Below, piece by piece: positions 1 through 10,749 of a stretch of DNA of 64,000 nucleotides. Every line of letters begins with the position of its first letter. Position 1 is the stretch's first letter. The stretch is from Balanoglossus misakiensis. Lineage: Eukaryota > Hemichordata. Location: NCBI GenBank assembly GCA_040954595.2, contig CM082576.2, positions 3,224,001 to 3,288,000 of the forward strand, given 5' to 3'. Position numbers and translations under genes: made by a program. The notes below the pieces were generated by a model. The model was not told the origin of the DNA. It saw only the letters and a list, made by a program, of their open reading frames with translations, and searched no databases.

Positions 1-1147
1 AGGGTAACAGAGAGACAATGGCTGCAAACAGGTGGTTACTTAAACTTACATCTAAACAGTACACACTGAATAGATTGGAACTGGGGAGACTTTCTTTCAA
101 AAACATGGACATTTTACATCCTGGCTACAAATACAAATATCTTACGGTATATTGCACAGTGTGAGGTGGACAAGGATATACAAATGTGCACAGTAGAAAA
201 ATGTATAAAGTACGAGACATTTATTTTGTTGCTCATAATCATACGACAACTTAAACACAGTTAACGGCTTTATCGGTGGCTGATATCTGTGTTTTTTCAC
301 TACATAATGTCAATTTCTTTCAGCATGATTTGACGGTTGCTGACAGTGGGGGACCCAATACAAACTGACATGCATATATGTAAACACAGACTCCACTTCT
401 CTATCGTTATAAACCCTGTAGGCTGACTTCACAAACTGAGCAGCCAAAAATTACCTGAGTGTAATTTGATATTGTGGAAATAAGACCAAACAGTCAACTT
501 GTAAATGCTGTAGTTCTCTGAAGGCACAAAAATTGTTGTATTATCAGTGCTGGAAACGGGCAACTGAAAAATTATTTTGGTCTTCAGGAACAGGAAAAAA
601 ATATTCTCTGGGTACTTCTCTTGCGTCGATGCAAATGATGATGTGATCAAATTAAAAGCTGTACAAATTGTGTCAATGGTTACTGCCCTTAATTTGCAGG
701 CATTTTTATTTTCATTACGTTAGTCTACATGAGTAGTTGCAAAAGAAATTTATGGCTTCATTTTACTGAAAATGTACAGTTCAACTGAGACTGAGAATAC
801 TCAACACTTTCTGCCTTTTTAGACTCAGTGTAAAATCCATATAGTGATTTATATATGCATACATGATAGATATATTACAACTAAAATATAATACAAATAT
901 ACAGAAAATAAAGAAAAAACTTGCAGTTCAACACAAATTCTAAAGACCCCAATCCACCTCTACTTTCAACCAATCTTAGAAAAGTCCCACCACTCTGCTA
1001 GTTTAACCCTTTCACCCCTGGTTCCCTCTTTGGAGGTCCAAACTTACCAAAGAAAACAATAGGTTTGGGGTGAACCATGATAGCGAAAGGGTTGAATCAC
1101 AATGACATGGAGGGGGTTCACCATGGCACGTTCAGTGGAAGCACAGT
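1..1147. other. 3' UTR/downstream region of the SPRY-TIR gene
   Basis: AT-rich DNA downstream of the minus-strand stop codon. Poly(A) signals for that strand (TTTATT on the plus strand) lie at 705-710 and 220-225, so the 3' UTR could be roughly 0.45 or 0.95 kb. Apart from the small MITE at 1003-1095 I see no gene here. Confidence 0.4.
1003..1095. mobile_element. 93-bp piggyBac-like MITE, copy 1
   Basis: The element starts TTAACCCTTTC and ends GAAAGGGTTGA, so it has short inverted ends inside TTAA-type borders (the right border is mutated to TTGA). A second copy of exactly the same length and orientation lies at 60173-60265. The two share most bases, including CTCTTT, a TTACC core and AACAAT. 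piggyBac-superfamily elements insert at TTAA and have CCCT-starting ends. There is no coding capacity, so this would be a non-autonomous copy. It lies about 50 bp past the stop codon of the SPRY-TIR gene, probably within its 3' UTR. Confidence 0.65.
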
Positions 1148-4100
1148 TTATAGTATCAGACAGGCCGTGGAATTCTTTTGAACATTTCCATGCTGCCTTG
1201 CGGGTGACGTCGGAGTGTTTCCCAGACTTTTTGCTTTCATCTTGTCAGCATCTGCAACGGCTTTCTTCAGTGCGTTTGGATCACTCTTTGCATTCTGTGT
1301 TTTGGATCCTCTCTGCAAATCACAGAGAATTATGACAATTACATTAACTAATTTGCAAGACTGAGGACATCTATCCATACATGTATATATTTGTTGACAT
1401 AGTATATTTCTCACTTATAGCTATCAAGTGTTTATTTCTATATATCTTAAGCAGCTGTGCCTGTTTCTATGACGTTCACATAATAATTGAGGTAATTAAA
1501 TACAAACCTGTGCATCAGAGTAGAGTAAATTTGCTGCACGCCCCTCCTGAACGTGGACTTCCACTGCGTTGTAACCAGCACCCCTCACTTCCTGCACTTG
1601 TTTATCTAGCTGTTTCGTTCCCCACTCAAAATCAGAATACATTTCTGGAAAGAAAGAGACATGCTCACATATATTCTCACAATGCAATAAGAGAGCACAG
1701 GGTGTTGAAAGCATACATCAACTGTAGAGGGTGCCCCCACCTCATGGGTTGTGTGATATGCTTCAGCATGCATGTAGCAGAGACTTCGGTAATTTGGTTT
1801 TGAAACATTGATAAGGTTCTAGTCTGGAATGCCAGCTCCCAGTCCCTTTGTTTTGAAATACTACAGTAAAATAACAAGAGAAAGGAACATCAGGGACTCA
1901 CCAATTCTGTATGTTGTGAGTTGCTGCAAAACCTGCTGTATTTTCCCAGTGGGAGGCCATTCAGTCCTCTCCATGACGGCCAACAAAATCGGTTTGTTGT
2001 ATTTCTGGGCTAACTTCATCTCCATGGGGGCATGCTTGCAGTTGCAGTATTCTGGTGTTATGCAGCACACTATGACATGGCAACTCTTGATGCGAGGCTC
2101 AATGTCAAGTTCAACACTGCCCTTTGCCACACGATCTTTGCTGAGTAACATGGCATTGAAACCATAGCTGTCAAGTCTAGAGGATGAGAGATAAGAAAGA
2201 TGGTTAAAAAATAATATGTCTCCGTATGAGTCAACATTTATTATGGTAAAATAAACTCACTGTCTGTCTGTCTGTAACACCAGAATACTGCAACTCTTTC
2301 TGAATTAAATTCCATGCATTGTATTAATAAGAGGTCTATATTACCCTGCTTTGATGAAGGTAGCTTCATTCCATCTCTGTGCATCACAAGTGATGTACAC
2401 TTTAACTTTGTTCAGGTGACTTGTGGGTCTTTCAACAGGGGATGCAGGACGGGCCTTTCTGCTCGAATCTGTCTCTTTCTCTGTGGAAAAAAACACAAAT
2501 ACAGGAATTTTTCACTAAAACAATATCTCAATCAAAAACCACAAAAAGTAATATTGAGAAGTGCTGAAGAATGACATTCCGTGTGAAACGACAGCAGGAA
2601 TACTCACGCATCGCTTTCATTTTCTTTTTGTGATCCTTGATGGTTGCCTGGGCTTCATCAATCCACTTGGCGCTCTGGGGTAGCGAGGGCACTTTGAAGG
2701 TCGTGTCAAGTTCAAGCTTGTCACCTGATGAGGTTGAGAAGGGAGGAGAGAGAGAGTGAGAAATGTCTTTATCTTCAATACATGCATGTATACCCAATGA
2801 AAGGGGTTTGGTTGTTCCATCTGTGACAAAGGAAGTGTTTGCATGGTCTTGCACTGGTAATTCAAATGCTGCCCCCACCCCCACCCTACAAAAAAGACTG
2901 CAACAACATACCATATGTCTGGACTGTGACAACAGGATAGAAGCCTCCATCGGGCTGCTCCAAGATTTGATGTGAAACCACGCTTCCATTCACTGTGAAG
3001 TAGACTACAACAAACTGCTTGGCCTTGTCGTCTGATTGGTCAGACTCGGCAAACACAACACCACAACCAATGACATCATTGGCCAATCCAGCAGGTGAGT
3101 CCAGGTGCACTGTCAGACAAATGAAAGTGTAAAGATAGCTGTTACATGTAAACTGGAAAACCAAGGAGAAAGAAAGCGTTTTCTATTGGCTACCAGTACA
3201 CTGTGATGGCCAGTGGCATATCCTCTTTCTTTTCTAGCTCTATTAGGACACCTCACGCTCATGACCACAGACTCCCTGTCTCCTCACCTTTTTCGGGATG
3301 CTTAGAGATTCCCTTTGTGATGATTTCATTGTGATGCGAGTGGAAACGCAGGTCTCTGTAGCCACTGCTCCTGGAAGCCACGTGGGAATGATTGGAGATG
3401 CCGATGGTGGGGCCCCTCTTCTTGGATTTCCGAGACAATACTTTCACAGCGAAGAAACTTCGGTCTGAAAGTGAGAGAAATCATTAAACTTTGACCCCCT
3501 GGTGACCTGTGATGTCATTCAGAACTATTCTTCTGAGACAGATTCAAAGGGTTAATACGCAAAGATTCATAGAATAGAAATCTATGCTGCGTTTATGGAA
3601 CAAATAAAGGCACATCAATTTCCTTGAGGAAGCTCTGCCTATACTGATGCTATGCGATCAATTAAGTTCCATTTGCTGAAACACGTGTGTTTATCACACA
3701 AGGTTTTTTAAGCACACCTTTGGTCAGCGGGTGAGGAGCTGTCAACATCTGTGTTTCTGTTTTCCGGGATTTCCTTTTCATCTTCAGGACACTTCCATTG
3801 ATTTCCAATCCCGGCGTCTTGATCCAGCTGTTCAGATCCCCCTGAAACAATTAAAGCACATGCAAATTAGCTAAGAACAACGACTGAACCATTTTTTAAA
3901 CACAGCTATAATTGTAATTTATCTAAATTTCGTCTCACCATTGTTTCCCTTCACATGTTGCACTTATATTTTAATCAATCAATGTAGTTTTAGCAGAAAC
4001 CCAGCACCCCCTCTCCCCCAAAATACCATCACTGCCCATCCATACCTGTTGGAATGTAAGCTCTTGAGAAGGTTTATGCGACCATTTTGGACGGACTGTG

Positions 4101-7100
4101 CTGGGCATGTGCTTGAACCCAATGGACGGCATCAGATCGTTCTTGTTGGAGTTTGACACTTGACCCCTTCCCATCAGCCTACCGTTCTTTGTAAATGACA
4201 GAATGTGCACCTCCCCCGAGTATTCCAGCTGACACCCAATGGTGTCACCTACAACCAAAAAAATATATAAATAACAAACCTTGAAAAAGTAGCACACACT
4301 GCAAATTATGTGGGCATTATTGTGAGAGACAAATTTAGTGACCAGAGACAGACATGCCTGTACTATAACCTAAATGTCACATGACCCCCCCCCCCCAACA
4401 ACAACAACAAAAAAGAAATCATTACCTTGTCCATATTCTTCAGTCTCAAAACGTGCTGTCCTATGCCGAGCACCTCTGAAAATATCACCATTGCAGTCGT
4501 AGCCAATAGTTTCTGAGAGGTGGCCGGGTAGAGTACCCACAGTCTGTGAAGATCTGGTGATTCCCACACTGATGGTACTGTCGTAGCCTGCAGGGGGCCA
4601 GGGAAGATGTGAAAAACAGTTTATAAAAAAGTGAAGTCACATCATCATCAGCCAATCAAAAATGCTGTAACAGTAACATGAGGACTGCTGAGCACTTACC
4701 AATTTCAGATACAGCCACAGAGAAGTGTGGCTTTGCGTTGTTCAGCGTCTGGGTGCATTGTATCATTCTAGCTTTCTTCAAAACCTGGGTGGGAGTCACG
4801 GTGCCGTCAGTTCTCATCCCGCCAATCTCCTCAGCAAATCGGAATTCATTGACCATGATCCCCTCAAGTTGGTCGTCCTCCAGGTCCTGGGGCTTGTTAA
4901 GGTCTGGAAAACGTCATCATAGCAATATCATCAGTGTTGGAACTGGAAATTGTGGAAATCTAGATGATTATATCCGTTTCCAGATCAGTCTAAATGTTTT
5001 GACTATTACTACATGATAGATTATGGCCTCTGACCCTCACCATAGCCAGAGATCAGCTAAACACCTGGTAGAGTTCATGCAAAGGAGTCAACCTTATAGA
5101 TTGTTAGCAAACTAACATTTCTGACAGACAACATAACTGATAAATCTTATGTTTGACTCACCTGGCATTTTGAACTCTGGCAGTTCACTAAACGCCCCTC
5201 CACTCTTGGTCGCCTCTCTTTTCCAGGCTTCAAAATCAAAGGATGGTCGGTCACACTCCATGTTGACACTCACAACATCACCTGTGGGAGTTAATGCAAT
5301 AATGTTGTAATATTGGCTACTTACGAGCTTGAGCAGTCCTGTGTTACTGTAGCTCAGATATTTTTTACCATGAATTTGACAAAAGCAGACTGTACATGTA
5401 TATATGTACCCGACGTCTTCTTTTTGATTAGAAAAATTGGAAAATCATCTTACAGCAAAAAAAAAAAATGATTATGACTGAAATACAATGACAGTGGAAT
5501 CACAGTAAATTTTTAACCATATTTATGCAAAAATCACTCACAACTCTGGTAATTTGAATTTTTACAACATAGAATGTAATATTTCGTCAGGGTTGATAGG
5601 TTACCTGCATGTCTGATTGTCACTGCAGGGTAAAAACCACCATTGGGCTGATTGATGCCTTTGTGGAAGATGTGTTTGCCGTTCTTGGTGAAATACACCA
5701 CAACTTTCTGGGGCAGCCTGGCGTCCTTGGACTCCACATAGACCACGCCACACCCTAACCTGTCACCACATTTACACTTGCAGTTGTCGCCAAGATTGTG
5801 AGCTGAGGAGAGAAGGAAGAGAACAAACGAACAAATCAGTGCTATATGTAAATGGGTTATTTGGATTTACCACACATCAACAACTGTGCAGACACTAACA
5901 CATGAAAAAGAAAGGATAAGACTACATTTCTGTGACAACGTCACAACCATAATTTATGGTTAAAATATGGTCACAGAAACATAACATTTGTGAGTGTCTG
6001 TGTCTTCCAAGAAGTCCATCAATCATCTTATTACCTATCAGGAAGACAAATTATATTTCTCCAGATCCAGGCATAATAATTCTCTCCCCCTATTCAATTC
6101 CCCCCCCCCCCCACCCCAAAAAAAATGTACCACTCTAAATGCACTGTCACTTAATCTTCATTAAAAGAATCCCAGAGAATGTAACCATACAAGTTCACAT
6201 TACCATTTGCAACGTGCATAACTCACTTTTCTCATCATCTTCGTGGTACACCTTCCCTTCATCTCCATGGTAACCAATGGATTCCATCTGCAGTCCTGGA
6301 ATCACGCGCGAGCCAGCCTCTGCAGAGGTCAATCCGATGACGACTGGAAACTCGTGACTGGAGAGTGGCCCGGCATTCTCAATTTTCACCTCAAAGTAGC
6401 CTGGAAATGAGTCAAAATTATTGCTTAATGTAATCAAACATTATATTCTAGTTTTGATTCGACCCCAATCTGATTAAAATCTCTAGAGAGGGGGAGGACC
6501 ATTAAAGTACACACCACAGAGAGAAAAGACCCAAGGTTCTTACCGCCATTAAGATGAAACGGAGCCAGTGCTGTGCTTAGAGCCATTTCTATGTCCTCAC
6601 TTAGTTGCAATTTTCTGTTGTCACTGACCAATGTCTTGCTTTTGAGCCAGCAAGACAAGTCGGTCTGTAAAAAAAATTGATGATGTAAACGCTCAGTGGT
6701 TATTGGGGGAATTTTCATTTTCAGCAAAACTAGACTGACTTTAATATTTGTTCACTTTATTTAAGGAATGTTGAAATTGAACTGACAAACCATTTTTTGT
6801 ACAAGATGCTCAGAGTTTTTACATACCCCCGCCTTCCCCAAACAAACAGTTCTTTCAATATCACCTCAGTTTAAACTGTTAAGTGACCTCTCCAAGAACA
6901 ACGGAAATTGACATGGCGTTTAGTCATTCCAACTCACCTGTTCCAGGTGCGGAGGGGAATTTCTGTGGAAGGACAGCTCTGCGGGTCCCCACCAAACATT
7001 CAGAGTCGGAAACAGATTTGCAGGTGGCAGAGACACCCACTGCCGGTGAATCGGACGACCATTTTTAAAGAAGAGTAGAATGGATTTCTTGTCTGTGAAA

Positions 7101-8179
7101 TACTCCCCAAGCACGCCGATAGATGTACCTGGGAAAAAACAAAGATCTATGAGTGTTTACATTTTCGCTGTTTGACAACTGTATCACAACACAACCCACT
7201 GGTTGCCAGATTTGTTAGATATGTTTGTCACACACAAAATACAACCCTTCTACATCCAAGCTAATTTCTCCAAGTCCACGCAAGGATGTATGTTACCTTT
7301 TGTATATTTTCCCCTGTGATAGCTATTGCCTGTTCTGGCACAGCTGACAATATTTCCGGTGTCACTGAAGTAGCCAACGCCATCAGACTCTCTTGCCTTT
7401 TTGGCTCTTGATGAGGACCCTCCATCATCATCATCATCTTCATCATCACTGTCTTGCAGTTCAGGGAGTTGACTCACTCCGATGCTGATGGCTGCATCAT
7501 CATCTGTTATGGATCAATGTACATGGTATTATGCAAGACATTTGTTTATTGATGTAGAGTTATAAACAGCCCTTGTACATTCATACAAAGTAGTAGTTGC
7601 AGACTTTGTCCTAAATCTCAATTGTCAATGATGTGCCAAGATTATGGAGGACATACCCATTTGGTTGATTTCCACGCTGAAGTATTTGCCATCCTGACTG
7701 TCTTGAATAGCCTGAAACTGTGCATGTGCCACGTTCCCTTCTTCATCACTGAGATCTGGTACTTGTATTTGATTGTCAATCACCTTCAAGACGCTGCTGA
7801 AATCTTTTGGCCTGTATAGGGAGTACATCCTTGGAGATTAACATGTGATTTTGAACTTGGAAGGCCAAAAAGATCATGGTGTGCCCTCTAGGAAACATTA
7901 TAATATCTTTGATCATTTCTAAATAAATAAATATACATATGAAATATTTATATGATGAATCTAATTATTTTTGTGCAAACTAGGTCTAGATATGTTTAGA
8001 ATGAGCTCATCTTGTCGTCCGCATGCTACACCAAGCGACATGCACTGGAATGTGGTTATCAGTTTCCCAAAGATGCATGACTCACAAGGACGACTCACAA
8101 GAACAAGACACACACCACATACATTTTGTGTCAATTCATCATTCATGAAAGTAAAGGCGAAAACTTACGACTCGGCCAT
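1148..8179 (-). CDS. Four-SPRY, TIR-domain, CaaX-box protein (19 exons, 1024 aa)
   Basis: Coding exons in transcript order: 8169-8179, 7657-7811, 7297-7503, 6938-7128, 6544-6664, 6227-6400, 5605-5802, 5162-5281, 4700-4903, 4426-4587, 4046-4248, 3718-3841, 3288-3464, 2912-3109, 2608-2724, 2345-2480, 1902-2176, 1508-1644, 1148-1312. They sum to 3075 nt in one open frame, and every intron is GT/AG. Four SPRY-like domains lie near residues 25-185, 225-360, 440-560 and 620-755, each with a core of the type GCGVVY...VYFTKNGK...GGFYPAV. An acidic run (EDDDDD, about 73-82) sits in the first. A basic helical linker leads to a TIR domain (about 812-950), then a Lys-rich tail ending CLIL. SPRY domains usually bind protein ligands; TIR domains signal by self-association or cleave NAD. 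There is no signal peptide or transmembrane segment, so the protein should be cytosolic or lipid-anchored. No named orthologue is recognised. The start is the only ATG joining the 11-nt first exon in frame. Confidence 0.85.
1508..2480 (-). other. TIR domain of the SPRY-TIR gene
   Basis: Exons 2345-2480, 1902-2176 and 1508-1644 encode the TIR fold. Strand A is KVYITCD. The BB-loop region is around SKDRVAKGS. The strand CHVIVCCITPEYC leads to the helix HAPMEMKLAQ, and then KPILLAVM and WPP. The pattern Cys-x-x-x-x-x-Glu before KLAQ places a Glu (about residue 885) where SARM1-type TIRs carry their catalytic Glu. The family assignment is firm from the motif order. NADase activity is inference. 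Confidence 0.82.
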
Positions 8180-8831
8180 GATTCTCTTGGGTTTAACTGC
8201 TATGGGACAGAATAAATTACACTTCACTTTGCATTTGACTTTGATTGCAGAGTACTATACAGCAGAGCATGCGGGTTGGTCATGGGCTGAATTCTGGACG
8301 AGCTCGAGAAACTGACGGGACTCCTTGATTGATGACACGTTTGTTGCTAGCGATTGAGAGTGTTATGATCACCACGTGAATTATGTATGCAGACGTTTCG
8401 GTCGTTACTATTTGTGCGGTTAGTAAGTATTTTGGTGGGTTATTTGATCCACGTAGGCGATGTCCCTTTGTCCTTCTAAACACTTTCGTTTCTCGCCCAG
8501 TCACTCACAGCCCACCGTCCTGTCAGCTTGTTGCTAGGCTTCTGTACACAACCGGAAAACGGAAATAAAACTGGGATCAGAGGTTAAAGTTCATCATAGA
8601 ATGACCTGCTGGTTCACCCCAATCGCCATCTTGTCTCATGATAAATCGATAGAGTTGATTGGTTTACTTGAGTAGCTGTACACCAAAATAAACCAATCAC
8701 ATACCGTATTGCAAATATTAGAGCAGCGTGCTATAACAACGCATGCGTTTCACGTTAGATCGTCGACCATCTTTCCGAAAAAGAATGCCGGTTAGTTGTA
8801 ATTGATCAAGTAACACCCCAAAACCCTCAAA
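8180..8831. promoter_or_regulatory. Shared divergent promoter of SPRY-TIR gene and TOMM20
   Basis: The two start codons point away from each other across 652 bp. The interval contains an E-box CACGTG (8374-8379), two ETS-type cores (8552-8557 and 8560-8564), a YY1-like CGCCATCTTG (8624-8633) and a palindromic NRF-1-like AACGCATGCGTT (8738-8749). No TATA box is placed convincingly. Mammalian TOMM20 promoters are known to use NRF-1 and ETS-family (NRF-2/GABP) sites, so the right half probably serves TOMM20. The motifs are seen; their function is inferred. Confidence 0.55.
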
Positions 8832-10749
8832 ATGATTTCCAAAGCAATGGTTGGTGTTGCAGCTGGTGTGTGTGGTACACTCTTTATTGGTTACTGCATT
8901 TATTTCGACAGGAAAAGGCGGAGTGACCCACTTTTCAGGCAGAAACTCAAGGAAAGTAAGTATCATTCGGCAAACGTGTGTAGCTTGTGAACACACATGG
9001 TCTTGTAACGCAAAACTTACCTTGATGTGTTTACGGATAGAAATGGAGTTAGAGAAATATGCTGGCCATTATCAATCTAAGATGACAAGCTTAATATTAG
9101 ACAGGCTGGCAATAAAAGTAGCATAGATATAACTAGCTGCAATGATTGTAGCGGGTGCTGCTAGGTTGAGTGGTGTAGCACCTGCACCCGCTACAATCAT
9201 TGCAGCTAAGATACAACTTGTCTAGCCCATAACACACAGTTTTTGTCAATAATTAAACTACCAATTTTGGAGATTGATTTCCATATCATCCAATGTGTAA
9301 CTCATCTTGTCAATTATAAATTCCCTAAAGTGGAATTTATAACGTTTTGCTTCGGTTCAATACTATTCAGGGAGGTTGAAGGCAAAGAAGAAAAATAAAG
9401 AAAAAGATGCTGCCAAAAATAAGGTATTGACCTGACCAGTTGATAGTCCACAGTATCTGATTTGGTAGCTCTGCACAGTTTCAAGGAAATTGTCACTGCA
9501 GTCGTTCAACTTTTTAAAAGCAAGATTTTATATGAAGTGTTTCAAATTAAAAGAAGGGCTTTTGTTGTCCAATGGGTGAATTGCACACAACATAAGACAT
9601 GAAGGGTATTCATTAATCTATTGCTCCATTTCTGCAGTTACCTGATTTCAGAGACACAGAAGCTGTACAGAAATTCTTCCTTGAACAAGTCCAACTTGGT
9701 GAAGAACTTCTTGCGCAAGGTAAGTCACTTCCTTGTTCAGTGCTCAGTTGGTGTCAGACCTTGTTGAGATCTAGACAATCACAGATCATTCCAGTGTACG
9801 AAATAAAGCCTGTCCGACAGTCCGAGACTGGTTGTTTTTCTGTAGGACTGGTAAAAATAAAATGTTACCAGTCCGACAGACAGGTTGAATTTAGCGTGGG
9901 AGTTGACCAGTGGTATCATGACATCTTTTAGACTTTCCCCAGTTCGTGTATTGCAAATAAAAGAAACAATGATGAAAAAGCTTGAAAATTATCAAATCAA
10001 AGTAATGTAAAGAGAAGATGATTTTAATTGTAAGGCATAATATCAGGACTGGTAAGTTTTTGGCAGGACTGGCAACTTTTTGAAGTTGCCAGTCCTGGTG
10101 ACTGGTTGATATTTCCTATGAATTTCGAACACTGATCATTCACTGACGTTTTATGTATATTTGACTTTGTATGTTTATATGCACTTTTAGGTGATTTCGA
10201 AAATGGCGTTGAGCACCTGACAAATGCAGTGGCAGTGTGCGGCCAGCCACAGCAACTTCTTCAAGTTCTGCAACAAACTCTACCAACCCAGGTCTTCCAG
10301 ATGCTTTTACAAAGATTGCCTACTGTCAGTCAGGTAATGTACTAGTGAACTGTTTCCATGACAGCAGTCTGCTGGTTGAAAGTCATTACCACAACAACTG
10401 TCTGTTGGGGCAAAATTGTTACCATAGCAATAGCCTCTTGGCAATTAACGTGGGATTCTTAGCGCATATTAACTGTCACTGTACCTACATCTGACTGTAT
10501 CACTTCCAGAGAATCGCCAAAGAAAAAGATGCTAGGTTCAGACCCGCAAAAGTCTATATCACGCCACGATCTCTTAATGGCATGTAAGTTGCCATTCTTT
10601 CTGTAGCCGTGCTTGTATTGCTCATTGTAATAAAATAACAAACAACGTTCTGTCATGATAGATGACAAAATTGTTCTCTTCTTATTTTACAGAGAGTCGC
10701 TGCCTCTGCAGCCAGCAGTGGAGCCATTATTGAAGAAGAACTGGAGTGA
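8832..10749 (+). CDS. TOMM20: TOM20, mitochondrial outer-membrane import receptor
   Basis: Coding exons 8832-8955, 9371-9423, 9638-9719, 10191-10333 and 10693-10749 give 152 residues (the human protein has 145). The N-terminus carries the membrane anchor (GVCGTLFIGYCIYFD) followed by RKRRSDP, then a Lys-rich linker. The conserved receptor domain follows, with EAVQKFFLE, LGEELLAQG, HLTNAVAVCGQPQQLLQVLQ and VFQMLL. The last exon, read in phase 0 from 10693, gives an acidic tail ending EEELE, matching the acidic end of vertebrate TOM20. The product binds presequences on the cytosolic face of the TOM complex. A potential extra exon at 10510-10583 would change the C-terminus and is treated separately. 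Confidence 0.95.
9134..9208. repeat. 75-bp foldback element in TOMM20 intron 1
   Basis: Two 25-nt arms are perfect inverted repeats (9134-9158 and 9184-9208), separated by a 25-nt centre that is itself partly self-complementary (TGCTA/TAGCA). The flanks AGATATAAC (9125-9133) and AGATACAAC (9209-9217) match at 8 of 9 positions and look like a target-site duplication. It is probably a tiny foldback transposable element. A transcribed hairpin RNA is the alternative. Confidence 0.65.
9784..10141. mobile_element. hAT-like MITE in TOMM20 intron 3
   Basis: The element body at 9792-10133 starts CAGTGTACGAAAT and ends ATTTCGAACACT, giving imperfect terminal inverted repeats (12 of 13 match if the next G is counted). 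It is flanked by the 8-bp direct repeat GATCATTC (9784-9791 and 10134-10141). An 8-bp duplication with CAGTG-type ends is the hAT signature. Inside are hairpins built from the motif GGACTGG, including a perfect 15-bp stem at 10064-10078/10083-10097. No transposase is encoded. Confidence 0.75.
10510..10583 (+). other. Candidate alternative exon of TOMM20
   Basis: This 74-nt segment is bounded by a plausible acceptor (CACTTCCAG) and a strong donor (GTAAGTT), and reads in frame from exon 4 as RIAKEKDARF and onward. Because 74 is not a multiple of three, its inclusion would shift the last exon and replace the acidic tail with a longer one ending at the TAA at 10754-10756 (179 aa). The skipping form matches known TOM20 better, so this is a minor or decoy exon at best. 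Confidence 0.3.

Noticed and set aside
1381-1803. 140-codon plus-strand frame
   Set aside because: It is the antisense shadow of TIR-domain exon 18 and neighbouring intron sequence.
3541-3560. AAAGGGTTAA as a third piggyBac-like MITE
   Set aside because: Only about 10 bp match one end; no second end lies 93 bp away.
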